From Lentinula raphanica (lineage: Eukaryota > Basidiomycota > Agaricomycetes > Agaricales > Omphalotaceae), in assembly GCA_027919835.1 (NCBI GenBank), contig JANVFP010000028.1, positions 62,001 through 126,000 on the forward strand: a DNA stretch of 64,000 bases, read 5' to 3'. The position numbers were made by a program, and so were the translations under genes. The notes beneath the pieces were generated by a model. The model was not told the DNA's origin and did no database searches. It saw only the letters and a program-made list of their open reading frames with translations. This document shows, piece by piece, positions 1 through 16,246 of the stretch (positions are counted from its first letter, which is position 1; each line of letters begins with the position of its first letter).

Positions 1-695
1 GAAACTCAGAAGAGGAGAGGGATGTATCGAAGGTGAGGCAGCGCCTAGCAGGGAGAGGAGGGGAGGGGAGAGGAAGGCCTGCAGGGACTTCTGAAGAGGA
101 TACTTCCCGAAACAGCTGATGACGTTCTCTACCGCTACGGCCCTCAACATCAGTCAAGAGTCAAGACTCAAAATTGAAAACAGTCTCCCGACGGACTCTT
201 GAGCTCTAGCTCCTCCGTCGGCTTACCGTTTCTTTCCTAGAAAAATATCAATTTTAGGAGGTGGCTTTCAATGTTCATGGTCGAGCTTTCATACCCACCT
301 CTTCATGCTGTTCTAGATTGACCTCTAAAACGCGAATTTGCAAACAGTCAAACTTTGCAAGAGCACACTTGTGCATAGAATCTTCAAAACGAGTAGGCTT
401 CTGAAGAATGCAGTGGACTGGGTGCGAATAACAGATTTCCATCCCATCGGACGTCGCAACGTTGATCAATGATTGATACGAAGGAATATTCCGTCGTCTG
501 ATGTTTGTCTCCGACTCTCTGAGCCTCTCAGGGCCCAAATTATCCTATAAGCTCCTATTACTTACTGCATATAAAAACCAGACGGTCTTTCATCTTCACC
601 CCAGAACGAGTGAACCTCCCCTCCTTCACCTCGCACTCTGTTTAGTACGAGTCCTACATACCTCGAACCAAACAACAAGGAAACCTATTCTTTCT

Positions 696-1070
696 ATGGC
701 TCGCTGGACTCGACTTCTCGAACCCCTCTTGGTCTGCGCTGTCGTCCTAGGCACTGTGACTACGGCTACCCCATTGCCCGCGTATGTGACACAGGGATTT
801 CTCCCGTTTTCAATTCCTTTCCAACTTTACCAATGCTAAAACGACGTATCTTGCTTGCATTTCGCAGTCCATCCGAAGGGGAGCTGGTTGCTCGCGACTG
901 GTTCTGCTTTGCTTGCCTCGGTCGAATCGTCAACCACCGCCCTGGAAAGTGAACGAGATGCAGTCGTTCATTGCATTCTGAAATCTTGCCCTGTCGAAGG
1001 TGGCCTATATCCCGCTCAAGTTGATGGAATAATCTAACGTATCACACTCTGCAGGCTCATACAGCGTTGA
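696..1070 (+). CDS. Possible small secreted protein, short and doubtful
   Basis: I do not recognise this gene. A TATA-like box at 569-575 precedes an ATG at 696. The first exon (696-781) encodes a hydrophobic leader that looks like a signal peptide followed by Thr/Ala/Pro residues. A clear intron (GTATGT donor at 782, TTCGCAG acceptor ending at 867) leads to exon 2 (868-948), which has two Cys residues. An optional second intron (949-1054) adds five codons before a stop at 1068-1070. Without it the frame stops at 950-952. The product would be 56-60 residues. More intron-like signals follow near 1260 and 1950-2040, so this may be the start of a decayed longer gene or a non-coding transcript. 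Confidence 0.3.
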
Positions 1071-2337
1071 TGAATGAAGAGTATGTAGGGATAGGTAGGG
1101 ACTCGGAAAGTCATGATATTCTTGTGGCGGCATTGGGCAATATTCATCGTAATTTAAGTTTAACACGGTCATCCTCAGGCAATACTAGTTTCTTCTCGTT
1201 CATGCGCGAATTCCTTGCTTCAACACTTCTCTTTAGTACTCAAGTCTTGGAAGTTGCCAGGTATGTTCAGCTTTGCGTATACATAACTGAGTTCTTCAAC
1301 GGCACATCGATCATCATGAAATTATATCAACCTGTAGGCTCATGTAGGTCACCAGTGAAAGGCAGTAGATGCAATATTCCGGAATCCGATTTCACTTCAA
1401 CTTAACCAGGAAACAGTGTAAGATTATGTTTTCCGCTGTTCAGCTAAATTCTAGCACTGAAGAACAATTGAACAGTAACCCTGCGCACCTTTCTGAGCGC
1501 GCTGCGCCCCAGCTTTGAAGTTGTTTGTTACTATTGTTGGTTGAGTGTCACTTAGTTGTGAGGTCGAAGTTCGTTGCTCTCCTCTATTTATTTGCAGCCA
1601 CCACGAAGACTCATCTCATTCTATCTCCAAAACTGATGTACTAGCGTCTACCAGCATTTTTCGCGTCTGAAATGAGGGTCACGGAAACACTTTGAATCAT
1701 GATCTTAGCCGCTCAAAGTAGTATGTCAAAACTCAAGTTGCCTCCGAAGATGCTGCCGAAGAGTAATGTACCAGTCTTGTCTCCCACAGATGGCACGCTC
1801 TGATATGCTCTATGCCCATGCCTACTATATCCTCAAATTTCTCTATACGCGGGCCCTCGTGTCATCGGAGAGCCTTCAGGCTGCCACCGGAGTTCATTTC
1901 GCTCCTCAATGCCGCCCCAAACGGTGCATTCTCAAAGCTAAAAGTCACATAAGGAGGTATGCCACGGCAACCATGCGTATCATTACCTTTCCTTTTCTTG
2001 TGCATGTTTCATGCTTGACCTGATCGATTGAAATTGATATAGAAGAGCACTGGTGAGCTTTCAAGACTTCTTATGCCTCGTGCCCGAGTCCTACCAGTTG
2101 TAACGTGGGCAGGCCGTTAGCTGTCGCTGGAAAACCCTGCAGAGATGAACGTGGGCATTGATTGAATCCGAACGTGACTGCTGATGTTTTCGCAGCGGTG
2201 TATTTATTCGCCTCTCAAGTACTACGGCTGCTCTGCTTCGAATATCCTTCGAACTTCTGGGAGGACTAAACAGCTTTTTCATTATTTGCTTAAATTTTAC
2301 TTTCATTATATTTTCTCAACGATTCGAAAGGATCGTC
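1071..2337. other. No supported gene; scattered splice-like signals
   Basis: GTATGT/GTATGC donors near 1260 and 1957 and matching AG acceptors are visible, but no reading frame joins them into a convincing protein. This could be 3' parts of a degraded gene, or leader sequence of the gene starting at 2338. Confidence 0.3.
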
Positions 2338-5250
2338 ATGTTTTCTTCAAGAAATGGTCAGGCCACTCCTGGGCTCAAGGTCAGTTCGTTCCACAGCTAC
2401 TGATACACACTACACCAGTGATTGACCTTTGCTTAGAACTTTGGTATGCAGGCACCATCGAAAGGCCTTCCAGGTGTCCGTGTCTTCAAAGGACCTACAC
2501 TTTCAACTTTCAATCTCAATCCGTTCTCGGCTGCGTCTGCCAACTTCGACTCATTCGATGTTGGATACCGTCCAGGTCAGTCCGAATTTCCGACACAAGG
2601 ACGATGTGCACCAGGTTCGATTAGGAATCAGCAGGCGCCTTCGAGAACCTGGCAGACCCCAAGTAATATCTATGTACCATCTAATCCACCACCGTCAGCT
2701 TCATCTCAGTCATACCAACAAAATCCTATCGGAGCCTTTGGGCTTCGCACAGCGTCTCAGTCGTCAGGGTCTCGGTCACAAGAACCACCAAGACACCGTG
2801 ATCCTCAGCAGCAGCAGCCTGCATTTCATGATCATAATTATTATATTCACCCTGGAATTTCAACGGACATGTACATCTATGAAGCATCCGATGCTCTTTC
2901 TGAATATTCTCCCTCACCTTCCCCGTCACCTTTCTCCCCTGCCTTATCGACCGACAGTACCCTGACTCTGCAGTCACCCAGTCCGTTGCCTGTAGGCCAG
3001 TCAGAGCTGCTGCGGAACCAAGGACGCAATGAGACTTCTTTTCTCAGGACGACCACGCCAGTACCTCCCTCTCGAGTACCTCAGAGTAGGGCACAATCTC
3101 CTCAGTCGTATCCAACTAGTGCATACTCATCTCACTCAAGCAATAGTGGGACCTCGTTTCCTTCTGGTCTGCCTGGATTGCGTCAGGCTCAGAATGCGCT
3201 ACGAGGACTCTTTGGATCGAACGGACAACCATCAGAACCTATGCAAACCCAAAGCATGGGTAATGGGTTACCCCGAATTAGAACCCCATCGGAGTCGTCT
3301 AGCATTCCAAACGCGTTGCCTAACTCTGAAACAGAGTTCGATGACTTGGCAAGGATGAACACAGCGTTGAACGCTGGATACTCATACTACTTTCCAGAGT
3401 CGAAACCGCAGATACGTCCTCGTTTACCTTCGACGGCTGGTGTTAACGGCTCTAGTCATCGATCCCCGCGCGACTCATTAATGTTTTATGATGGTATACA
3501 ACGAACAGACGACGAACTCATGCCACCATACTCCCAGTCTGCTCCTCTGAACGTACCAACCCCAATGTCTGATCAGCCACCGTCATCTATCTTGGAAGCG
3601 TCCGGGGTGGCAGCAAGTTCAAACCTTGTCCCTGCTTTGGAGCGATCCATATCGAGTTCATCCCAAAGTTCTGAACTTTCAATATTAAGAACCCCTTCCC
3701 CTACCTTCCATGCTCCTCAGCGTCCTCCGTCTCGTTTACAATCTCAGTCGCAGCCATACTCTGGTTCTTCCGTGCAGTTGCCTGCCTCATCCTCTACTTC
3801 TGCTGCTTTTGCCACTGTGTTATCTGCTTCGCCAGAGCCTCAAATTTCTTCTGCGCCAGTACCCACACCTCCTACTTCTAGTCAGCCTCAGTCCCGAACC
3901 TCATCGACGTCCAGCTCGAATAGTAATCCGAACGATACCAGCTTCACTGGCACCCCATCGACAATTCGTGGGCGTGTTCCTGCCATATCTATAGAAGGCC
4001 AGGCGGGAGCAGCTGAACGCAGCAACACCACTGTCATATTCACAGACATATCCACAAACCAGGCTTATCCGATGCCTCGTGTCGCCCCTACTGAAAGTCG
4101 ATCGTTCAACAGCACCGCTGCTGCGCCACCAACAAATTCACAGAATATCTCACAGTCTGGGTCTCGGAATACTCCGAGAACTTCAAACGTAGATTCACGC
4201 AGCGGGAGTGGGGTACCTCTTACCACTGGGAATAGCGAAACTAGACATGGAATAGTGTCAGAGAGCAGCAATTCCCCTACCCGAACACGTAAATTGTCCA
4301 GCTCTGAGAATTCTCCACCAAGAATTCTTAGCCAATGTACCCCAGATCCTCAGCGGGTAGATCCTCCTGCACGATCCTCTCTTCCTGCAACGACCCTTGC
4401 CCCTCCGCAGCAAGTTTTGACTCGTGTCAGGAAAGACAGCATGAGCCTAGGAATGAAGTCATCGTCATCCTCCCGTCCCACGAATCGATCGAATCAACCT
4501 CCGGCACCTTTTTCTAACATTGGAGTCAATGGTGAATCCAATGGCGAAACGCTCGCTGCTTCTTCCAAGTCGTCTACTATTCCCCCTAATCCACCTGCGA
4601 CTGCTGTCTCCGCTGTGCCTACGCATATTCCCTCGAGCTTTCCAGAACCTCGCAGACGGCACTCAGACTCAGACAATCCAGCTCTCACTGATGCAACGCG
4701 TCGATCTGCTGTGCCTTTCAAGACGGAGTTTGTTCCCGTTGTATCGTCTAGCGGAAGTCATGTAAGTCGTGAGGGTCCTTCCCGCGATACCTCAACGTGG
4801 CCTACGTACACTGACAATCGTCGTCCGGAGCCGACACGTTCACGCTCAGCTGATGCTCCATTACTGACGAGACAAGAATCAGTGAATCCCAGACCGGCGG
4901 TGGAAACCTTGCGCTCGCGCTGCGTGAGATGGAACGAAGAGCTCATATGTCCGTCACCGATATGGCCCAGCCAAAGAAGGAAGGGTTGGTTTAATCGAAG
5001 AGGGTGTGTTAGCCACTAGGCTTGTTCACTTATTTTCTATATACTAATGATTTTGATCGATAGGGACCAGCTGTGGACAAACGGAGGTGCGTTCAGATCA
5101 CCCCCACCAGGCGGAGAGTATCCTCCTGACCTCGATGGATACCCAAATTACGGTGAAGGATGGATGAACGAAGAATGCATTCGGATCGACATGGTCCATA
5201 GACTGATTCCAAAGGCGCCATTACGTTCAGCACTCAAGACAAAAAAGTAA
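2338..5250 (+). CDS. Large Ser/Pro-rich intrinsically disordered protein with a conserved-looking C-terminal block
   Basis: Three exons: 2338-2379, 2452-5003 and 5064-5250, giving about 926 residues. I chose the ATG at 2338 because a 14-codon first exon joins in phase through a good intron (GTCAGT donor, GCAG acceptor at 2451); starting at 2446 instead would put the ATG inside the acceptor region. Most of the protein is low-complexity Ser, Pro, Gln and Thr, typical of a disordered regulatory or scaffold protein. The last about 85 residues differ sharply: a Trp/Arg-rich stretch (RWNEELICPSPIWP, RRKGWFNRRGDQLW) followed by a Pro/Gly/Tyr-rich segment and a basic tail. This end is the likely functional domain, and exon 3 lies wholly in it. 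No catalytic motif is visible. The next gene is convergent, with a 277-nt gap. Confidence 0.85.
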
Positions 5251-5527
5251 AGTGGGCTGGTCTCCTCGCATCGGCCGTCATTACCATCTACTGCTACGCT
5301 CACAATCATTTCCCGAAAGTATTTATCCTCAGATCAGGTATTTATAGTTGTACATTGTGCATCTCTACTACTCAAATTTGTATATAGGCATATCTAATTA
5401 CTACATTCCTACTATTCCTATTACAGTGCGACCAAGATACTCCAAGAACACTATCCATACAATTAGTACATAGAATTTTTCCTTGTATTTCTACTCATGT
5501 TCCGATACACATGCCTAATGCCACAAA

Positions 5528-9089
<3,562 letters not shown>

Positions 9090-9437
9090 GACACTCGTTG
9101 GATTGTGGACATTGGAATTTGGAAACAAGATGGACGCGTATATGTAAGATGCAAGGGCGCGATTTTGCACGTGGTCATTTCACTCGTTCACTCTTCATCA
9201 ACTTCAACAAGTACATACTCTTCAAGTTCAAGTTCGCATCTCTTCGCCTGGACGATAATAGTACAAGTTCAACCGGCTATCTCAATCTACTCGTCGGTCT
9301 CTAAGAAAATAATTGTACATCAGATAATATGCTAGCAGCCCACTCACTTCTCTGCTTCTACCACCCACCCTCCACGTCCATCCACCCACCCCTCGAACAA
9401 CGTCAAAAGATTACGCGCGAAACACTACACTATAGTT

Positions 9438-10644
9438 TCACCGCCGAATGAACGGACCCCCAAATCCAATATTATCATTCGCCAACGTTGCAGCAGCAGC
9501 AGTAAAGGCACTCGTCTCTGCAGGATTGGCGTATGGATTGGCGGTACCAATCTGTGGATTGCCAGAAGTCAAAGTCGGCGGTCGTGCAGAAGTAACGCCT
9601 GCGCCGCCATATACTGCTGGATATATAGTATCAGCACCGTGCATTCTGCTAACAGCTTCGGCGAGACTGTCGGACTTCGGCTCCTCGGAACTGCTGCTTC
9701 TTTTCCTTTCAGAGTCTTTTACGCGGGTACTTGGGTTTCTACGCATTGTATGAGTCGAATGAGTGTCGAGAGTACTCCCTGTAGACAAACGTGAAGAAAC
9801 AGAATTTCGACGTCCAGAGGAACGGACTCGGCGAGAAGATGTAGAACTCGGTTTGTGAGTGCTGGTTCCTGAAGCGACCTTCGTTAACAAGTTGTCACCA
9901 GGTTCAATATTATTTTGGGAACCGGGACGGGAACGGGAATGGCGGATATGATGTGAATGTGAATGACGGTTGCGGTGTCTTCGAGAAGTATTAGAACTAG
10001 TTTCAGCCTTATGATTATCATCCTGAGTCTCAATAGTGCTAGTACGATGGCGTCTAGATGATTGCGATTTGGTTTCCTCAGCATTGCTTGGAGGAAGAGG
10101 CGTTGCCGCTCTCGAAGGAGGATGTGAAGAAGGTCGAAGTGAAGGAGGAGCAGGAGGCGAAGAAGGAGGTTCCTGAGCAGGAGATTTGCCAGCAGGAGGA
10201 GGATTAGGCTTGGCAAGCCCTGCGCCCAAGCCGCCCGTAGGATTTTTCTGTCCACTCAACGTTTGAATTACAGTTCAAGAAAAGGTCAAATCGTGAAAGG
10301 CTCACTGGTCTTGTCCCCAAGCGCCATACAGAGCTGGCAGAGTGGATACTTTCGGTTCTCAGAGATGGCGGGCGCGGCTGCGTTTCTCCCGTCTTCCCTC
10401 TCAACCTATCATATGCGTCCTTGAATTTTCTCCTGAAGCCGCGGACTTCTAGGTTCGTCTCATGAACCTCGAGCGGTTGTCCCTCCGATAACCTAGATAC
10501 GAACATATATGTATAAACGTTATATCACACCAAAAATTCTTGTCAGACTCACGGAGTGATTGATTTTGTATTAGGTACAGGAGCCGCTTGGGCCTGTAGC
10601 ACCGATATGGCGACGAGCACGAGAAGAATCCCGTACCTCACCAT
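9438..10644 (-). CDS. Secreted or membrane-targeted basic, Ser/Arg/His-rich protein of unknown function
   Basis: Three exons (10644-10553, 10492-10306, 10247-9438) join in phase to about 362 residues. The first exon encodes a signal-peptide-like leader (MVRYGILLVLVAISVLQAQA) followed by a Pro-containing cleavage region. The middle is Pro-rich, then a long stretch rich in Ser, Arg and His (RRHRNRHSHSHH) and dibasic sites. The C-terminus turns Ala/Gly/Asn-rich and ends in IRR. No enzyme motif is seen. I chose the ATG at 10644 because it gives the leader and the intron phases fit. It could be a cell-wall-associated or endomembrane protein. Family unknown to me. Confidence 0.7.
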
Positions 10645-13218
10645 CGGGTGAATCCTCGTTGTCGTTCAAAAAAGTCGTTAAAAAGTCGTTAAAAAGTCGT
10701 CAACTCGCAGTATCCAGGAAACCACAAGCTCCGCTTGGCACGACGGATACTGAGGTCTGAGGATGATAAAAGAGAGACCAGCTCGTCAGTTGGGGAACAT
10801 GGCTGTTTCAGAAAACGTCGCTTATGTATATGATGCGCTGCCCATACGAATCAATTGATGGAAAAAAGGAGGCTATGTTGGAGGCTGTTGGAGGACGGTG
10901 GAGTATCATGTGCCTTAGGGTGATAGGTATCGTCCTCTATCGAGGCCTATCAGCCCTATCGACCCACCCGCAGAATTCCCGCTAAGGCAGATTCCCTTGC
11001 CCGGCTCTGTCCAGTTTTTCTAATGCTGTCCGCAGTTAGTTCACATGCGAGCATGCCATTGACCTTGCCTTGACGTTCAGGCTTTTGCTCACCCATGTAG
11101 GGCCACGTTCAGACGCAACGCCGAGCTTATGGATTTGCAATTGAAGGTGGTGCTGGGATTGCCTCCGAGAGTCTCCTGCAGTTCCGTCTTCCCCCTCGCT
11201 GCTTGTAATACTGTTGACGAGGTTTAGCTAGCGTGTTCTACGTGTCAAATGATAAAATCGTCCCACTGGGCAATGGGCACATGCAACCAAGGAGCAAAGC
11301 AACCTCGCTCATCTCACATGCATGCTATCTGACTCTTTGCAGTGCAGTCAGAGTATAATTGAGTATGATTGACTTTTACTTGGCTCATACCTCACCAGTA
11401 ACTACCTCACCTCGAAACGACTTCAAACAACCGCCGATACAAGCTCCGTATGCACGTACGCGGGATATTTTGTTTTTGGATCGCCTTGTCATATGAATCC
11501 ATCTCTCAATCTTCACCCCGTTTCGACGAGTCACAGACTCGCTATGGATTTTTTGAGGAGAATGAATTAAACCCCGAATGTGCCGGGAATTGATGGACTG
11601 GGAAATGGAGGGGAAAAGGCCTCTCGTTAGTGTCTTGTAGCACGAGGAGGGAACAGGAGGGAACATACGGCCGCCATCAAATACGGAAGAACGCGAGCAG
11701 AGCCTCAGCAGAGGCACGCCGTTCACAATGCACATCAATGATCAACTTACATAACCAAAACAAGCAGTGGCATAAGTTATAATCTGCCATTTACAATATG
11801 GCGTATACTCATAGGATCAGAGAACCTGTTCTCTATGCTGAATTATGTCGCTATGTGACTTTCAGAACCTTGAAACGCAATTTTTTCGAATCTCTTCCTT
11901 CCTTCCTAGAGTAATCGACTGCCAGGAGACGGACACTTTCGCGTCAGGCTCGTACGAACGAGAAAGTTGTGATAACACTTAGCTGCATCGCCTACATGCT
12001 ATCAGAGCGCATCCATAAACAGAAGAAAAAAGGATCGGTGTGTTGCGTTGCGAAGATTCCTTATAAAACTGGAGGGTAATTGGCCATTGACGGCATTAGC
12101 CTGTACATGACTGTATGTGCTTGGACTTGCTTGGACCTCCTTGGGCTTTCTATGAGTCTGATAGGCTGTCCTGCAATTATGACTCATGATCAACTTTGCT
12201 CGTCTATCCGAAAGGACGATCAAATTTAAAGATGAAAATCCCACTTGGTACCGGCGGTAAGTACACGATAACAACCTGTACAAACTTGAATCCGCGCCAC
12301 ACCACCAGGTGCTACCGAGTGCCATTCTGTGCCACTGGGAAGGAAAGCCAAGAAGAACTTGTGGTAGTGGGGTGAGGCGAGGTGGAACTGGATACTTCCG
12401 GTTTGCCCACAGTGGACTAGAGAGACCACGAAGGCTTGGGGAACCCTGATTATTTGAGGCATTAAGAGCATGTACGAAAGATTATAGGGCACTAGTGACC
12501 AGAAACGGCGAAGTATTTTTCGATAGCGCAATCTACAGGATAAGAGATGCCGTTAACGATTCATTCGAGGACGAGATGTTATCGGTTTCGACGAGAAGAC
12601 CTACGTACAGTATTGGAAGTCATCCACACTGCAACGTTTGATAAGATTGAATGAGGAATTCTTGGTCGACTTGAGTCTTGAGTGCTATCATGGCAGAAAG
12701 CTGCGAAAAGAGGCTTGTGGACCGATTACGAGTCCCGTTTTGAAGAAGGCCAGGGCTCTTGAGAGATTTTGTCATCTTATCTCGAAGAGATGGTTGCGCG
12801 CGAATATCTAGCAGCAAGAAGATAGGTATATGGCCAAGGAGGTCATTGAAGTTTTGAACGGAGCACTGAAGCTAGCTGCTACTTAAGCGCCTACGCGCCT
12901 AGAGCTTACGTAAAGCGCGTTGAAGATTCCGGACTTTCCCGAGGAAAACTCCGGCTGCTTTCGCACACCCAATTTCCTTCCTCCTAGCCATAGTCATCTT
13001 CAACCGTCTACTAAGCATATCGCGTATGGTCCTCGTCGCTCGAACGTTATATCCGTGTTTGTCAGAATTCCAATGGACCATCATACATGGCGTTATCATG
13101 GCGCGCGATTGTGACTAGCACCCTTACTCAGCCTTCGCTCCCAGGATGCTTATTCATCCAGGTTCTACAATTATAAAACTAAGAATCTTCGTCGACATCT
13201 TCCCTCCACACAAACACA
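10645..13218. other. Gene-poor interval of 2.6 kb
   Basis: No reading frame here shows family motifs, codon pattern or splice structure that I can support. The longest frames (for example 11385-11738 minus and 12002-12325 minus) look random. Promoters of the flanking divergent genes at 10644 and 13219 must lie at its ends. Confidence 0.5.
10668..10700 (+). repeat. Three tandem copies of an 11-bp unit
   Basis: The unit AAAAAGTCGTT is repeated three times just upstream of the secreted-protein start at 10644, inside its presumed 5' leader or promoter. Confidence 0.8.
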
Positions 13219-14145
13219 ATGGCTTTGGCTGAACCTCTTGTCCTCTACACTGCTAAAGTGAGTCCTTTCCACCTCACTGACAAGAGTTTACACGTATGAA
13301 TCGTGTTGAACTCTTTTAATTTTTGTTCTAGATCTGTCCGTTTGCGCACAGGGTCGAGCTGGCTCTGGCTGAAAGTGGTTTAAAGCCCAACAAAGACTTC
13401 GAGAGATACGAGATTGATCTCAAGAATAAACCTGAATGGTATCAACCCAAAATCAATCCTGCGAGTAAGGTACGTCCAAGCGCTCCTATCCGAATTCGTA
13501 CGTACAATTCAACCCGTTCAAGGTTCCTGCCGTCGCCTATGGAGGACCCAAAGCTGCAGGAGACCAGCCCAATCCCTCTTCTACCAAGATCGCCGAATCT
13601 CTCGTCCTTCTCGAATTCGTCGCCGATCTATTCCCAAACAGTACTCTCCTTCCTAAAGACCCCGTACTTCGCGCCAAAGCGCGATTCTTCATCGACGCGT
13701 TCGCAAACAAATTTGCCCCTGCCAACTTTGCTTTCCAAGCAGGCAAATCTACCAACGGCGCTGAAGGGATATTCTCTGCCATCGAGCAGCTACAGGATCT
13801 CATGGCCCCAGAGGGTTTGGCTATCGGCGATGGAAAGGAGTTTACGATTGCCGATGCCGCAGTGGTTCCCTTCTTCGCCAGGATGGAAGTGTCTTTGAAG
13901 AATGATTTCGGAGCGTATCCTGAGGGCGAAGGGAAGAGAGCTTGGGAGACATTGTTGACGGATGCGAGGTTCGCAAGGTGGAGGAAGTATTGGGACACAG
14001 TTAAGGCAAGGGAATCGTTCAAGACTACGTTTGATGAGGTACGTCACTCTTGTTTCTCCCTGGCTTCCCATGATCCTAACAATCGTTTCCTTTCTTGTAG
14101 GAATATCTGACCAAACAGTATTCCACTCGTTGGACCAGAGCTTGA
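13219..14145 (+). CDS. Glutathione S-transferase, cysteine (omega-like) type
   Basis: Four exons (13219-13257, 13332-13469, 13523-14038, 14101-14145) join in phase to 245 residues, the usual length of a cytosolic GST. The N-terminal thioredoxin-like domain carries ICPFAHRVELALAE, with the candidate catalytic Cys at residue 15. Cys in this position, rather than Ser or Tyr, marks omega/lambda-type GSTs, which act as thioltransferases or dehydroascorbate reductases rather than classical conjugating enzymes. A VPAV segment matches the cis-Pro glutathione-binding loop (about 60-63). The C-terminal helical domain includes the N-cap box area FTIADAAVVPFFARM. The first intron falls just before the catalytic Cys codon. 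Basidiomycetes often have several such GSTs for detoxifying wood extractives; the substrate here is unknown. Confidence 0.92.
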
Positions 14146-14791
14146 GGTGAAGCTCATCAAGTTCCTTGTGAAGAATTGTATGACCTGGGTCCTGCATAGT
14201 CAATCGTAAATCAACAGAACCGAAAACCCTATGAAATTTGTACTATAGCTTCATTCAACTCGAAATGTTGATCTTGTTATGCTCCATCATGTGTGCTACG
14301 GTACATCTACGTCTCCCAGGGCTGGTTCTTCAGGTCTCAAGAACCTCCCACTAGCAATCAGCAACGACGTGCGTCAGTTCTCTTTTGATCTAGTATACTC
14401 GTTATTGACCTACCATGCAGAATAGTCCAAATCGCATCCGGCCTCGACGTAACCTTGCAATCCCACTGAGGAGGTCGAGAAACCTGTGTAGTCATGCCAG
14501 CTTCAACATACCATTTCGCTATATCGCCGAACGACTGTGGTATCGCTGACGGTCAAAAAATCAGAGAAGATGGAAGCAAAATGCGCCCACGTGAGGTTTC
14601 AGCTTAGACGTTCCATTATCGACGAACAATGGACTACGCACGGTTGAAGAGGATTTATTCTCCCACCTTAAGCTATTATCTTTCTCTTCTCAACGTACAC
14701 CTTCGCCACTCTAACCACTGCGGCAAGACGGTCCTGTCTTACCTCTAACTCTAAGCACCTCAACCACCTCAAGTGTACTTCCATTCCAATC
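14146..14791. other. Intergenic, including promoter of the next gene
   Basis: No coding frame seen. A CACGTG E-box lies near 14588, about 200 bp upstream of the start at 14792. Pyrimidine-rich sequence precedes that ATG. Confidence 0.4.
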
Positions 14792-16246
14792 ATGCTCGAA
14801 TATCTTGGCGCACCTGATGTGAGTTAACCCGTTGAAACTGGCGATCGTTCACTCATCGAAGATAAGCAGCCTGCTCCGTTTGGGGGGACCGTGTTCGACA
14901 ACCGAGGTCCTTATAACAATACCAATTTGCCAGCTACTCAGCAAGGAGGAAACGAAGAGCAAGTCTTGTCTGATCTTTTTGAAATTGTTTCTCGATCTAA
15001 CCATCGTCGAACTTCCCCCTGTAGGCCATATCAACAACAGCAACTGGTTTTAGACCCGCAGTTAATGCAATCATACCAACCTTATCAAGCACCACCTCCG
15101 TATCAAGCTGCAGGGTGGCAGCCAAGTGCTCCAGTGGCCACTGTGGCTCCAGTGGCTCCTGTCCATCCTGGACATTTCAATCTTCCGCAAACCCAGTTCG
15201 TTCCAACGACACTCTTCAATGCCGAGGGTATGGGATACTCCTACACCTTCACTCCACGCCAGACCTTTCCTGCACCCGTGTTGATCAACAACTATGGCAA
15301 CACGAATATCGACGCGAGGACAGCAGTTCCTCAGCCTTTGTACGACCCCTCGTACATGAATTTCAACTCTCAACCCTCCTCAGGACCTCCCGTCCAAGCC
15401 ATGATGGCCCATCCGATTGGGTCATCGTATCCTCCCACCCGTCGCCTTTCCACTTCCTCGTCGACATTGACCTCGATCGAAGGGGGTACGTTTCTTCCGA
15501 ATCAATCATTCCCTCAGAATAATCCGATGGTCAATCACATTCCTTATAATCCGACCGGAAAGCCACAGTTCCAGCACCGTCCCAGCACCAGTACCGCTCC
15601 TGGTACCTTGTCCACATCTTATTCGACCGATCCACCACTCTCTGGACACTTCGGCGACCCCACCACTCCCAGCTTTCCGAACGCTGCATCCAACATCCCA
15701 GATGCTCAACCATCCATGCCGTTGCGCAACAACAATAATAAAAAGGCACAACCAAGGTCGAAGCCGTATACGGCGGGCAAACGAGGACCCAAACGATCCG
15801 GCTTGCCCGGATTCTGTGACATACGACCAAAGGAAAGCGTCAAATGTAAGTGGGTCCATCATGACGGGACGGTGTGTGGACACGATTTCGGGAAGGATAA
15901 CCGAAAGGCCGCCTCGGCGCATGCACTTGTCCATCGTGCGGAGGTCAGAGAATACGAGAAACTAAACGGCAGGACGCCTGCAAAAGTAAAAATCGTCTGT
16001 CGATGGCCTAGTTGTGATTCCAAGGAGGGCGGTGTGTCGGGCGATGTGTTTGCCAGACATTTCATACACCACACGGGCATCCAGATTCTCTGCGAAGAGT
16101 GTGGGCAGATTCTAGCCCGAGCGGATTCCGAGGGACGACACAGGGAAACCTGTTGCGCCGATAATCAAAATAACAAGCCTCGTATGATTGACGAGGCTTT
16201 GAGTACTTATGAACGTATCACATCACTGGTTGACTGCACAATGTGA
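14792..16246 (+). CDS. Putative zinc-finger protein with Gln/Pro-rich N-terminus
   Basis: Two exons: 14792-14818 and 14867-16246 (an acceptor at 14870 would drop one Gln). They give about 468 residues. The short 9-codon first exon ends on a consensus GTGAGT donor and keeps phase. Residues up to about 290 are rich in Gln, Pro, Ser, Thr and Tyr, like an activation or low-complexity region. The C-terminal 170 residues are Cys/His-rich, with KCKWVHHDGTVCGHDFGKD, then ALVHRAEVREYE, then VCRWPSCDSKEGG, HFIHHTG and LCEECGQI. The Cys pairs and His pairs alternate as in atypical C2H2 fingers of fungal transcription factors. The last finger has CEEC followed by RHRETCC. A DNA-binding nuclear role is inferred from layout only. 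Confidence 0.75.

Noticed and set aside
1067..1405. 112-codon frame after the small secreted-protein exons
   Set aside because: It cannot be reached in phase from the signal-peptide exon through the visible splice sites and has no recognisable motif.
10668..10700. Short tandem repeat considered as a CRISPR-like array
   Set aside because: Units are 11 bp without spacers, in a eukaryotic leader region.
11385..11738. 117-codon minus-strand frame in the 10.6-13.2 kb gap
   Set aside because: No domain, no compositional support, and no promoter or splice context; looks like chance.
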